Shown here in pieces: positions 49,282 to 60,716 of a stretch of 64,000 bases of DNA (positions are counted from its first letter, which is position 1; each line of letters opens with the position of its first letter). A program made the translations under genes and the position numbers. Origin of the DNA: Rotaria sordida (taxonomy: Eukaryota > Rotifera > Eurotatoria > Philodinida > Philodinidae); contig CAJNOL010000450.1 of NCBI GenBank assembly GCA_905250125.1, positions 7,367 to 71,366 of the forward strand, written 5' to 3'. The notes beneath the pieces are model-generated. The model was not told the DNA's origin and did no database searches. It saw only the letters and a program-made list of their open reading frames with translations.

Positions 49282-52275
49282 ATGTATCAGCATATAATAT
49301 TAGCACGAATATTATTTTCTGTTGGTGCTAGTTGTCTTATATTTAGTCTTGTATTCGGTTGGGTATCATTTTCTGTACCTGATTGGCTTCAATTTTATGA
49401 ACGTAATAAATTATTAGATAATAAATTATCAAATGAAAATTTTGATCTTTTAAAAAAATTTGGTTTATGGTATAAATGTATATTTTCAACTGATTCAAAT
49501 GATTTTATTTGTACAGTATGGAATAATGATGCTCCAAGTATAATTTATAATCATTTTATTTGTAAGAATTATTCTACGTTTATGTCTTTTTTTGATAGGT
49601 TTTGTTCGTGTTGCACAAGTACTTGTACCATTTGGATTAATATTAGGTTGTTTATCACTTCTATCAACTTGTATTGGTTTTATGTGTAGAGGAGCTTTAA
49701 TATCTATTATGATCTTTTCAGCATTATTTGCATTTTTAAGTTGTAAGTATTAAATAGAATATGAATGATAAAATTTATCTAAATAGAGTACAATTTGTCT
49801 AAAATGACAACAAATATCTTTTGATAAATCTAAAGATAGTATAAAAAATATTCAAACCTAGTCAATTATCTATACTCATATACATATGTTGATTGTCGAG
49901 ATTATTCTTTTGTTTTTTGAATGAGACAATGTTCATTTAATGAGTAATAGAAAAGTGTAGAATAGTTTAGTATTGCATTGATACATAAGTTCTGAGCGTT
50001 TGGATCAGTAGAATTATATCACCAATATAAAACTACATGTTAAGGCAAGTAATTATATATTCTGACAGAGTTCGGAATTCTCTATCACCCTGTGTATTTA
50101 AGTCTTGACTTGCATTTATTTGCTGAAAAAATATTTTGAATACAGTAAAGACACNNNNNNNNNNACTTGTTTATGTACACGAAGAGTGCCAGGTATTGAT
50201 GGAAAAAACCTCGAGTTAAGACCCAACTGGATCCACAAAAATGTGGACCCGCACCTCCTTACTTTCCTATCAGTCATTAAGTGAACATCATCTCGGTCGA
50301 AAAGCGTTATTTAAAAATTTATTCGAAATAAGAAGAATTTAATATAATAAAAATTTCAAACCATTCATTTATTTTCTAGTTATATTTATAACAATTGGTG
50401 CTACTGTATTTGCTACAGAATCTTTAGTCTACGTTGAACGTTTACGTTTAAATAATAATGAGAATCCTCGTCGTTGGGGTATGTGGTTATTAGTACCAAA
50501 TCTTATTTTATCTTTTTTAACTTCATTATGTTTTATTACTGCATCATTACTTAATTGGTGTGATTATCGAAATATGGAAGTGACAGGAATTCTTAGTCAT
50601 AATGTTGATAAATATAATGGTAGTGTTTATAAAGCACCATCAGAAAGGTTAATTTTTGATTTAAAATAAACAAAAAAAAAGTTAATTTTTGATTTTGTGA
50701 TTTAATTTTAGTAATACAACATCAGTTATAAAAGCACAATATCCACATCAAGATTATCCAAATACTTGTTATCAAATAAGTGGTTTGAATAATAATAATA
50801 ATAATCAACAAAATCCAATGGGTTATCCACCACCACCAAGTTATGCTGCTTTAGTTAATCCATCATATCAACCAACTCCTCCTGGTTTATTTGGATATTC
50901 AAGATCGGGTAGTCCAACAATGAATCTAATGCATCAACATACAAATGTAAGTTATAAACATTAAAAAAACAAAAACAAAAAAATCTCATGTCTATTTATA
51001 ATATATTTAGTTTGATCCTTATTATCCTCGACATTATATGACAGAAGTATATTGTAGATTATTTTTTAATAAAAAAAAAAATTTTTTTTTATTTCAGACG
51101 TTAGAAATGGATGATTTATCTCGTACGAATCGTTCATCACGTCGTCGTCCTCGTATTCGTCGTCAATCCAGTCATCGTTCAAGATCAAATAGTCCAGATG
51201 AAAGTACAATTATTGATGATAATAATCAAAAACAAACTCAATTTATTCCAATACCTATTCCTTATTATCAACCTCAACAAACAGCATCAACATCACAAAC
51301 AACTAAATTACAAACACCAATGGTATCATCAAATAATAATCCATCATCAATATCATATATTGTTCCACAATCAAAACAACAATATATGGAAGAAACTGTT
51401 CAACCAAATGTAAGAATTTTTTTTTGAATAATTTTTGATCGGAGACCAATTAAGTGATTCTTGCTTGAGATTTTCACAAACGATATGCTGAAGCTATTTC
51501 TCTTTCGATCTACACAAGGTCGAAACTCCTAACGTGTTCCATTCGAGAATTATATGCCTTTTCCTGAGATTTTCAATTGACCTCTGATCATCGAGAAAAG
51601 CAGCTAGGCAAGTGTAATCTATCATGCCGAGCTGCATGGTGATATTTGTTTAAAGGTTTGTAATAATCTGACTCTGCTATATGAATGTTTCTGAAAACTC
51701 CACAACCAGCCGTCATGTAACGAAGGAGTCGACATTTTGAAAATATTTAGATAACAGTGTCAGATCATTTCGAACCTTAAAACAAAAATTCATCATTCGA
51801 CTCAGCATGGCAAATTATTATATTTTGAAATAGATAATATTACAGCAACTACATCATGTTTCATATTTTAATCCTTCAGGAATTGTGCTAACAGTTTTTT
51901 TGATTTAGACAAAAGTGACTAATATGTTAAAATATAGTACTGTACAACCATCATTAATGGTATCTAATCCAACTCAACCTGTTTATACAATAGCTTATCG
52001 AACAAATAATGGTGGTAATGTACTTGGACAAAATATTATAACTGGACCAGCAGCTGCAACATATGTAACAGCAACACGAAAACAAATATCTGAAATAACT
52101 TCATTGATTAGTGATTCTGATAAGGAAGAAGATCGTAATTATCAAACTATTCCAAAACAAAGAAATTCTAAAAAGGTTTTATATCAAAATCATCTTTATT
52201 ATTATTATTATTATAAATTTTCTTTTTAATGTTTAGATTAATATCAATGAAGCATGGACATGGCGTAAACTGTAA
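49282..52275 (+). CDS. Claudin/PMP22-superfamily four-pass protein, long tail
   Basis: Eight exons join in frame: 49282-49537, 49599-49742, 50380-50647, 50712-50946, 51011-51046, 51098-51409, 51909-52175 and 52237-52275, giving 518 residues. Four membrane spans are visible at about 8-30, 86-114, 118-146 and 160-190. The first extracellular loop has the superfamily signature: a tryptophan, then GLWYKC and a second cysteine (NDFICTVW). The ~320-residue cytoplasmic tail is Pro/Ser/Gln/Asn-rich, has a PPPPSYAAL element (PPxY-like, a possible WW-domain ligand) and an arginine-rich NRSSRRRPRIRRQ patch. Claudins, PMP22/EMP and calcium-channel gamma subunits share this fold; which subgroup applies is unclear, though the long tail is more like gamma/TARP proteins. 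Expected at the plasma membrane. Intron 2 contains an assembly gap, intron 6 a dispersed repeat. Confidence 0.82.
50155..50164. other. Assembly gap of ten N
   Basis: Ten N inside intron 2 (49743-50379) of the four-pass gene; true gap length unknown. Coding exons on both sides are intact. Confidence 0.99.
51430..51900. repeat. Dispersed repeat in intron of four-pass gene
   Basis: Left half resembles one arm of the palindrome at 42690 (a GTTYCATTYGAG-like word, then CATGCYGAG), and the right part carries GACTCAGCATGG. The right end, with CATATTTTAATCC and GGAATTGTGCT, also matches 25610-25740. Older and less symmetric than the MSH2 copy. Confidence 0.55.
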
Positions 52276-52388
52276 TAAAGTTTCTCAATGTATTTTCTTA
52301 TTATTTCAATGCTTTTTATGTTTCTTTTTTTCTGTTTTTGATATTCTGTTCCTTTTTAATTTTTTTCGTCTGCGTAGAATAGATGAAT

Positions 52389-52524
52389 ATATATATGTCA
52401 TAGGCCAATCTAAGATTCGCCTAGTCTATTCTAAGATCTAAGTTTGGTCTAACTTTTTTCTAGGCCAATCTTAGATTCTAGAATACTCTAGGCGAATCTT
52501 AGATTGACCTATGACATATACATA
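52389..52524. repeat. Small palindromic element
   Basis: Arms 52389-52447 and 52462-52524: ATGTCATAGGCCAATCTAAG faces CTTAGATTGACCTATGACAT, with AGATTCGCCTAG inside. Very short loop, high arm identity. It follows directly after the four-pass gene and could act on its 3' end, which is inference. Confidence 0.75.
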
Positions 52525-52880
52525 TAATGAAAAACAAAATTATCGTACTGTATATATGACATAATGAATAGACAAGTAGACGTTTTCTATTCTTTTACTT
52601 CTATTGAATAAGAAAATAGAAAATGATTGTTTTGATAATTATTTTCATTTAGTGTATCTTGCAATGAATGTTTGTTTAAGATATTAGTTTATAAGATTCT
52701 TTGAGTTTTTCGAAATTGTAATTATACAGATAGTTTTACAGATTCGATTAAATACTAATGAGGGAATGTTTCTCAGTGTCATATAACATTTGAATCGAGA
52801 CAATGTGCATTATGTAGGTTTTAATGAGTTATGAATATTCTGAAAAGGATTCGTATTAATAGTTTATTACTGTCGTGATA

Positions 52881-54143
52881 TCAGGTTGTCTGGAAAGTCC
52901 GTGCAATTCATATACTATGAAATCGCAGGATAACAACTGCTGCATTTATTTAGTGCACTGACCTTCGCTAGCAAGTACACGTTGCCAATGATCACGCAAA
53001 CTATGTATTCATTAAAAAATAATTTCGAATGAAGATTACTCAAGTGGTTCTCAACAGCAGTCGTTATCATTTCGTCATCAGAGCCAAAACTCTTGACATG
53101 AAGAAATTTCTTCAAATGTGAGAATATGTGTTTAATCAGTAGATGCAATATTCAGAGAATAGATAGGATGATTCAATTCGACAAAGTCGGTGTGGCAAAT
53201 GGCAGTCTGCACAACGTTGCTCCGAAGATGAGCGTGCTGTCATGAAGCAGTAGCACTTCATGGTGGTTGCTTTTGCCGTGGTATTTCTCTAGGATAGCAG
53301 CATGTAGCTGCTCGATGAGGATCCATTGATTGTCTTCCTATGAGTCTGGTAGTCAATGAGCAGCACGCCGCCTTTGTCCCAAAAAATGACCGGCATGACT
53401 TTGCTGACTGATGGGGTTGAGTTGACGTCTCTTCTACTGGTTTCTTTTAGACCTTGGCTTCCAGACGGTTGAGCGGATCATAGTGATACACTCATGACTC
53501 ATCTCCGATTACGATGGGATCGAGAAAGTTGATCGGATTCAGTTCACTTTCCTGGAGTAGCTCCTGACAGCACTCCACTCAACTAGAGTATTGAAGTGAG
53601 GTCAAGAATTTCGATCCTCTACGTATACAGATCTTGCGCATGCCCGGGTGATCGCTCATAATCTCGTGAACTATAGTTTTTGAAATGCGTAACTCGTCGG
53701 TTACACCACGGACAGAGATTTATCGACCACGCATTACAATATGTTAAGCGACTTCAATGTTTTCATCAGCGAATGTGATCAATAGTCAACCACTTCATAG
53801 TGCGTCTTCAAAGTTGCCTATGGTACTCTTGAATTCAATCACTCATTTTGTAACGGTGTAGTACGTTGGAGCAGAGTCTTTAGAAAAGATCCCTAGCTCC
53901 CTAATGATTTCGGTAGCATTCAATCCTGTTCAAGTAAAAAAACTTTATGATTGCTCGATGCTTGACATATCTGAAACATGGACAGACATCGTTGTGAAAA
54001 GTAATTTTTTCACATAAAATGATGCAAGCAGCCAAAAGAAGACATACATCATAGTAAAAACTCACGCTTTACACAATAATATCAATGAAATATTTCATGC
54101 ACACAATGCAGATGCAGTTGCAGGAACTTTTCGGACAACCTGA
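52881..54143 (-). mobile_element. Mariner transposon, inactive copy
   Basis: 1263 bp, full mariner length, with imperfect terminal inverted repeats TCAGGTTGTCTGGAAAGTCC and TCAGGTTGTCCGAAAAGTTC and a TA duplication on each side. Minus-strand transposase remnants in order: VIGDES-x-VYHYDPL (first catalytic D), MPVIFWDKGGVLLIDY, LLHDS (second D region), and HIFSHLKKFLHVKSFGSDDE near the C-terminus. In VIGDES-x-VYHYDPL the x is a TGA where tryptophan is usual, and the frame shifts elsewhere, so this copy cannot make transposase. Ends remain recognisable, so it might still be mobilised in trans. Confidence 0.9.
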
Positions 54144-54982
54144 TATCTCAACATACTCATATTGTTTTAGTTCAAATCGATTTTAACGTAAAGTTTATTT
54201 TATATTTTGTCGCTATATTTCAATGAATGACTGTAACATGACTAATAATTATAATAATATATCATACACCCAATTATTGTTCAGTTTTCTTTTATATAAC
54301 TTAAGAGAAAAATGTTTGTCGTCATTAACTTGGCAATAGAATATACAAAGTGTTTAAGTGAATAAAAATTTCAGTTTTCTTCGAGAAAAGACCACCAAAC
54401 AATAACCGCATTTGAATAAAAAATCTCCTAGTAAACGTCTGATCTTTTGAAAAAACGAAACTTCTAGTTTTTGAAGTTTAACTTTGGCAACCCCACACTT
54501 CAACTACATCATTTATTTATTCGAAATATCTGGAAATATCTATCTAAAATCAAGACATACGTCATATCTAATAATGTGTCTGAACTAGACGATGATTGTT
54601 ACTAAGGCAGACATGTCCAAAGTGAGTTTTTTTGTTACATTCCTCTTCACTGTTGATTTATATGAATACTACGTACGATATCTATTGGTGAACACCTTAT
54701 CCAATAATCATTATTTTTCTTCAATTGAATGAATGATTCAATGTTTCTAAGAACAATTGTGCCAAATAGAAGCAGAATATACGTAGTATAGAATTAAAGA
54801 TTATATTTATTTATATAAACTCATGTTTGTTTTTTTTCTTCTAAACGAGTCAAATGATGAACATGATTATTGTACATTTTGATAGAATTGTCTGACATAT
54901 ACTTTGCACATCTGAAGAAAGTATTTTAAAAAAAAAAGAACATTCTATTTTAGATTTCCATTCAATTAACCTCATAATTGTA
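54144..54982. other. Upstream region of CCDC103
   Basis: No gene. The stretch CATTCTATTTTAG ending at 54953 is a good acceptor 29 bases before the ATG at 54983, a candidate spliced-leader or 5'UTR acceptor. Confidence 0.45.
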
Positions 54983-55645
54983 ATGTCGAAACAGATAAAA
55001 CCAATTGATTTACGTAAATTAGCAACAAATTTTGCTAATGAAAAATCAAAAGAAGATCTTTATTGGCAAAGAAATGATGCAAAATTTCGTGCTGTACATC
55101 AACGTTGTCCAACATATGATGAATTTCGACAAATTGTTGAAGCTGCACATTTACGTCCACTTGATCGAAATGAAACATTAACATTAGAACGACAATCTAT
55201 AGCATGGAATCAATCAGCTACAAAAGATTCTTATTCATCATCTTCAGAAACAATGATACCATCTGAACCAATAACAAATCATCAAATAATATTTTCTATA
55301 CCAAAAAATATAACAGAATTTATACAACAATGGCGTCGTATATCTTCTGATATGAAACTTGATTATTTACGTCGATTAAATAATCTAGAAAATATTTTTC
55401 AAACAGATATTCCAACAGATTTATTACATGAATTACCATTATTATATAAATCAAATTCATCATATAATGATGCTGAAATAATTTTCAATATACTTTTAAA
55501 TTTAACAAAATCAAAACGTTTTGAATTAATTAAAAGTTTTTTAACTGATAAAGATAAATTTCAACTTGATCTTTTATTTTCACGTCTTTGTTCATTTGTT
55601 AATTTACGTTTTTCAATTTTTTTATTACGAAATATTTATTTTTAA
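54983..55645 (+). CDS. CCDC103: CCDC103 / dynein axonemal assembly factor 19
   Basis: Single exon, 220 residues (human 242). The N-terminal half is helical and charged; NDAKFRAVHQRCPTYDEFRQ with the following AAHLRPLDRNE aligns to human CCDC103 [20 protein letters not shown] and ASHLKPLERKD. The C-terminal half, from about residue 110 (ITEFIQQWRR, RLNNLENIFQTDIP, ELPLLYKSN), is an RPAP3-C-like helical domain, as in the human protein. The family is needed for attaching dynein arms to axonemes of motile cilia, fitting a ciliated rotifer. The last ten residues are hydrophobic and AT-codon driven; they could be read-through of an unspliced terminal intron, but no clear donor is visible. Start chosen at the first ATG after the acceptor at 54953. 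Confidence 0.88.
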   Translation: MSKQIKPIDLRKLATNFANEKSKEDLYWQRNDAKFRAVHQRCPTYDEFRQIVEAAHLRPLDRNETLTLERQSIAWNQSATKDSYSSSSETMIPSEPITNHQIIFSIPKNITEFIQQWRRISSDMKLDYLRRLNNLENIFQTDIPTDLLHELPLLYKSNSSYNDAEIIFNILLNLTKSKRFELIKSFLTDKDKFQLDLLFSRLCSFVNLRFSIFLLRNIYF

Positions 55646-56873
55646 ATTTTAAATATATTGTTCATGCATACATGCATAATGTCTATGAACGTTGGGTAGT
55701 ACTCGAAATCCAAACCGGAGTTCCGGTTCGTTGCATTTTTAGTGTGTATACAGGCGACAAATTTTTCATCGTGCAGCACCATTTAAACTGTACCGGCCAT
55801 CTTCTCTTATTTGACTAAATATGGCAGACGGTATCGAGTTCTGATTATTTGTGAGAAATTGGGAAAAGGGCTTATGAAAAGTCAAGGTGTATATCATTGA
55901 CATGTAAATGACATAGAATACTAATTATATAGAAATAAGGATTCAATCCCGTTTCATCGACTATTTAAGACTAACTAGAGAAATTTCCCAGCTGGTCGAT
56001 AAGTTAAAGCACAAGTAATAGAGAATACCAAGAATCACTACCTGCTTATTAAAATTTAAGGATATGAGTGTCTTCTTACCCTTCACCGGCATCCATACCA
56101 ATATTCATAGAGTTGATCACGTTACATCAACACTTTTAATTCAGCAGTCGCACGCGCTAATCGAAAGCGTTTTTCTGGTCGTTCTACTGACGGTAACGTT
56201 CGCTTTAAAAATATCGGATAGTGTCATTAGTTTATTTCTTTAGTAAAATTCTGAAAAAAAAAACACTGCGTAGATGAAAAGCGCTAATTTAGAGAGTTTT
56301 GATGAAACGGAAAGATAACATACTCCTATTCGTTTGAATTATCACTTGTAAAACACGTAGTAGTGATCCATCTCAACAGTGCTCTATCAGTTTTCAAAAA
56401 GATAAATACTCAAATTGAATCTTAACTTGTCAGTGAAACGGGATAATATCGAAAGAAGGTAAACGAGTAGAAAAGAGAATCGTTTTTAGAATCGTCATAG
56501 TAATTAATTTTATAAATTTTAAGCTCTGAAAAATTCTCTTTCTTTTTGTTACTAATGCATAAGAAAAGAATGGAATTAGATAAATGTTGATATACATCGA
56601 GAAACAATGGTTGAACTCATTTTTCGAAGTTAATTGTCGAGAATGGATATCTACTCTTCTATTTTTATAGTAGGAAATATTTTTTATTATTATGTTTTTA
56701 CTTCATTAATAACCGTTATATCTATTAAGTCAAATAAAATTTTTAACAATCAATGCAAATTTGTATAATGAATAACAAAATTTTGATTTTAATTTTTGTC
56801 AAGTAGAAGTTTATTACGAAATATTAATTAATGCAAAATGCATATTGAATTTTGTTGAAAAAAAACCTACATA
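55646..56873. other. Intergenic, no gene recognised
   Basis: CCDC103 3' flank and AT-rich DNA. Slightly less AT-rich at 55690-55870. No coding signal. Confidence 0.45.
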
Positions 56874-58674
56874 CAGCTGTGTTCAAAAAAAAACTTGCAC
56901 AAAATTAAATTTTTTATGTAACGATTTTCTTGTTATTAGAAAGAAATTACGAAATTCATGTTTTCAAGGATATATGTTCATTAGCTGTATTACGCGTTGA
57001 CCATATAGAAGTGTGATTTCTTTTTTTTTCGATACATATACATTTAATCATGACATCATCTAATGATTTAAAAAACTATCATATATCAATATTATATTAT
57101 TGGAACAAAGGCGTACGATCTGCTCATGTTATTCATTATAAAACAAATATTCCACTAAGGACTATCTATAACAATATTAATAAAGTGAAACAAACAAATT
57201 CACTTAAATATCGAGGCGAAGATCGTTGACCACGTGTCTTTAATGGAATAGAAAAAAAAGCTATTGATCAATATATTCTACGTCACAATGCGATAACCCT
57301 TAAAGAAATCAAAGGGAAAACACTTCCGAAACGGAAACTGACCTTATCAGCGGATAGAGCTTAGCAAGCTGATTCTACGAATACCCAAAGCAATTGAATA
57401 TTCATGTAATTGTTCAATGCACGCTGTTTTTTCAAATCTACGCCCACCCATATCTTTTGCCAATGAGGAGCCCTATTCGAGTTAGGTACATGTCCAAAAT
57501 TTCAGCCTTTTATATGCTTGCATAAGAAAAATAGCACGGACCTACTTTTTCAATTTTAAGCCTTATACTTGAATTTCTTAAATGTTATTCCAAATTCGAT
57601 TATAAGGCTTAAAGTAGGTCCGTGCTATGCTTCTTACGCAAACATATAAAAGGCCGAAATTTTGAACATGTACCTAACTCGAGTAGGGCTACTCACTGTC
57701 AAAAGAAATGGGTGTTTGTGGATATTCATAGATTTGAAAAAACAGCGTACATTGAACAATTACTTTAATATTCAATTGTTTTGGGTATTCGTAGAATCAG
57801 CTCGCTGAGCTCTATCCGATGATAAGATCAGTTCCCATTTTGGGGGGTGTTCGCGTCTTTCACAAATACCCAACAATATATCATCATCTTCATGAATATG
57901 GTTATAGGAATGTTTTACCAAAAAGTACTTATATGTTAAAGCTTGAAGAAAAAAACGACATATTCAATGGGCTCAACAACATCAAAATGATGATTTTTCA
58001 CGTATAATATTTACTGATGAATCTTCCTTTCAACTTTTTCGTAACACTGTTCGTCGTTGGGCAAAACATCCAAATGATGAATTAAAATGTATATCTAAAA
58101 GTCGTCAAAAAGTTCATGGGTTGGATGTTGTTAGTGTGAGAGATATATTGATCCACATACGTTCAGTTGCAATCCTGACGATCCATTCTATGTTCATATC
58201 CTTGAAAATTATCTTCTTTCCGCTGCTAGATGTAAATAATGAAGGAAAACAATGCAGTCTTTCTGTTTTTTTCTTCGTTTTAGAACAATTTCGTCAAAAT
58301 TGGCATTTATAACAGGATAATGATTCGAAACATACTAGCGATATTACTAGACGATTCATCAACAGCAATGTACCACAATTATTAGAGTGGCCATCTAATA
58401 GTCTAGATGTCAATCCTATCAAAAATATTGATGAACTCGAGCTTTTTTATCTTAAGAATTCAAAAATGTTTATGATAATTGTGTAATATCCAGGAAAAAA
58501 AATGTTTGTCTCTTATTACTTCTAAAGGCGAAAGAATAAAATACTAAGACATAGCGTGTAATAGTACTCGTCATAGGCTATCAGCCAGTATACGAAACTA
58601 CTTGACAGTGACATATATATATATAAGTTATATTTGTATAACAAGATCTGCAAGTTTTTTTTTGAAAACAGCTG
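56874..58674 (+). mobile_element. Tc1-type transposon, inactive, split by a foldback
   Basis: Terminal inverted repeats CAGCTGTGTTCAAAAAAAAA and CAGCTGTTTTCAAAAAAAAA, each followed by CTTGCA, with TA on both sides. Transposase remnants run on the plus strand from an ATG at 57050: an N-terminal helix-turn-helix (SAHVIHYKTNIPLRTIYNNI), then after the insertion IYHHLHEYGYRNVLPK, FTDESSFQLF (first D), QDNDSKHTSDITRRF (second D) and NPIKNI, where the usual catalytic Glu of NPIEN is Lys. Several stops and a shift are present. The 57312-57864 foldback interrupts the DNA-binding part. Without it the element is about 1.25 kb. Confidence 0.9.
57312..57864. mobile_element. Foldback element nested in the Tc1 copy
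   Basis: One large palindrome with arms of about 260 bp meeting near 57580-57590. Paired words include CTGATTCTACGAATACCCAA, CAATTGAATATT, TAGGTACATGT and GTAGGTCCGTGCTAT. The tip is vague (GAAAACAC-like), and no certain target duplication was found. No coding frame. Arm identity of about 90% makes it younger than the host Tc1 copy. Confidence 0.82.
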
Positions 58675-58890
58675 TATAAATACGGTTACTCCCAAAACTA
58701 TTCGACGAAGTTTATTTTCAATTTTTTTTCACTATTGTAAACACTAATAAGAATTTATATAGTGATGTGTATAGAAAATTTTATTTCTAATGCCTTATAA
58801 AACAACATAATATATCCAAAAAAATACTTATTTCATAAAGTTGAAATTTTTGTGAAGAATTTTTTCTTTTATCTGAATAAAATATATATA

Positions 58891-59771
58891 CCCAGTGAAA
58901 AATATTTATTAAAAAAACTGGCAAAGAACGCGTTCATAAACGAAAACAAACATGTTGAGTCTAAAGGAACGCATTGTTTGCTGTTCCGCATTATTACGGA
59001 ATGCTTTCTTCTCAGCCCAAAAGCCGTCTCTATCTTGATAGAAATCGTTCTGAACCGTTCCATAAACCGATAGAATGAGTTTCTATTCATTCTTGTTTGA
59101 AACGATCAGGATAGAGTTCTATCAAAATGACATTGTTTTCTTGAACGTTCTCTAGAGGAACACCTGAGAATGGTTTCTTTGAACTGATGAATGCATTTCA
59201 GATTTTCTAACGTCATTCTTAGAAAAAAAAGACCGTATTCTCCAGCGTTCCTCTAAATTGTTGAACGCTTCATCTGGATTCAACATCGATTTTGATTCAA
59301 AATTGACAGCTCTAGGGCACAACACATTGAAAATGACGCCAAAAATGGTGGAACATTGATGAATTGTATCCCACAGCTGACAGCCCTGATTTTTAAACAA
59401 AATATTTCGAATAATAGTTTCAACTACGAAAAATCGGAGCACACCCTTGGACACAGTTCGTCGAGTTGTACTAGAGCAGATCTCTCAACAAATCATGTGT
59501 TAACTTCACTTACTTCTCTTCCACAATTCTTGTAAGGAATGTGAATCTAAGTGATAATGACCAAGAACGCGTTTCAAAAAACAAACTTAGCTTTTTTTTA
59601 AGAAAAGAAAAGAAAACGTTCTAGGAAAACTAGAAATGCATTCCGAAATGGAATGGTCAAGAACGCATTCCACTTTTATAGCAAAACGTTGTTTTTCTTT
59701 AAAAAACTTTTCTACGAAAGTGGAACCCCTTCTTTGCAGTTTTTTTTTTTTGATGAATATTTTTCACTGGG
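58891..59771. mobile_element. MITE with CCCAGTGAAAAATATT ends
   Basis: 881 bp. The left tip CCCAGTGAAAAATATT is mirrored at the right tip, with ACTGGCAAAGAA/ACTGCAAAGAA just inside. It sits in TATATA on both sides, fitting a TA target. The interior is rich in GAACG/CGTTC words (GAACGCGTTC, GAACGCATTC, GAACGTTCT), often palindromic, so it may be a stack of internal inverted repeats. The right tip lies 19 bases from the stop codon of the neighbouring membrane-protein gene. Confidence 0.75.
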
Positions 59772-59789
59772 ATATATAGAATGAAATAT

Positions 59790-60716
59790 TTAACTAAATA
59801 AATTTGTTGTTGAATTTTCAATTGATAATTGATTTTGAGTTCTATCTATTAAGATTAATGTATCTAATAAAGATGATATTGTTTTAAGATTAACATATAC
59901 AAATGATGCATCTAAAATAATATAACTTAATTTTTTTATATTATTTTGTTTTACTAAATAAGAAATCTTACTCGATTGTATTGTTTGTGATAATCGATAA
60001 TAATATAACCAATAGATTTGTGTTGAATTCAATTGTTCATAACGAATTCGAGATGTTTTCTTATTTGAATTTGATAATAAATTAATAACATGAGATTGAA
60101 ATTCATTTAAACATGATATTGATAAACAAGATTTATTACTAATTATATTTAAATCAAATGTTATATTAAATAAATTAGATGTTTGTTGACGTTGACGATT
60201 AGATTTTTCTGATGAAGTATTTATTTCAATAATTGAACCACTTAATATTGAATCTTGTTGTATCATTGTTGTAAGTGCTGCTTGTAATCTTTGTCGATTA
60301 TTGTTTTGTGAAAGAATTGTCTGAGGATTAAAATTATCAAATAGAGATTGAATTTGAAGATTATAAGCATTTATAGAAATTTCTAAATTTTAAAAAGGAA
60401 AAAATTATTTAGAAATAAAATACAAGCACAAAAAAAAAACGAATTACTTGACACTTGAATATTATTATTATTATTAATTCTTGAAAAATTACGAGATATA
60501 TAAAGTGGAATTAGTGATAGAACAACAATAACAATCAAAATGAAACCAACTACAACGAAACTACCTAATATAATATATATTCGACTATATGGATCAATAC
60601 GTCTATAAAATAAAATAAAAAACAAAATTATGAAAATAAATGTGTATGCTGCTTTAATACCTTGCATTATTTACTGTTGGTATCCAATTTCTACCATAAT
60701 TTCTGTCTTGATACAT
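59790..60716 (-). CDS. Single-pass membrane protein, possible SEA-like ectodomain
   Basis: Three exons join in frame: 60661-60716, 60448-60602 and 59790-60382, giving 267 residues from MYQDRNYGRN. One hydrophobic span at about residues 27-52 (IIYLGS-like IYIILGSFVVVGFILIVIVV) follows a short N-terminus with charged residues, so a type II topology is likely. The roughly 200-residue C-terminal part has several N-glycosylation sequons (NITF, NKS, NST) and one close cysteine pair (KSCLSISC). The region LQAALTTMIQQDSI through NITFDLNI has the helix-then-strand look of a SEA domain, as in type II membrane proteases, but I cannot show homology and no protease domain follows. Family unrecognised. The ORF carries consistent splice phase across three exons, which supports it being real. 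Confidence 0.6.

Noticed and set aside
50155-50164. N stretch as a biological feature
   Set aside because: Assembly gap of nominal size.
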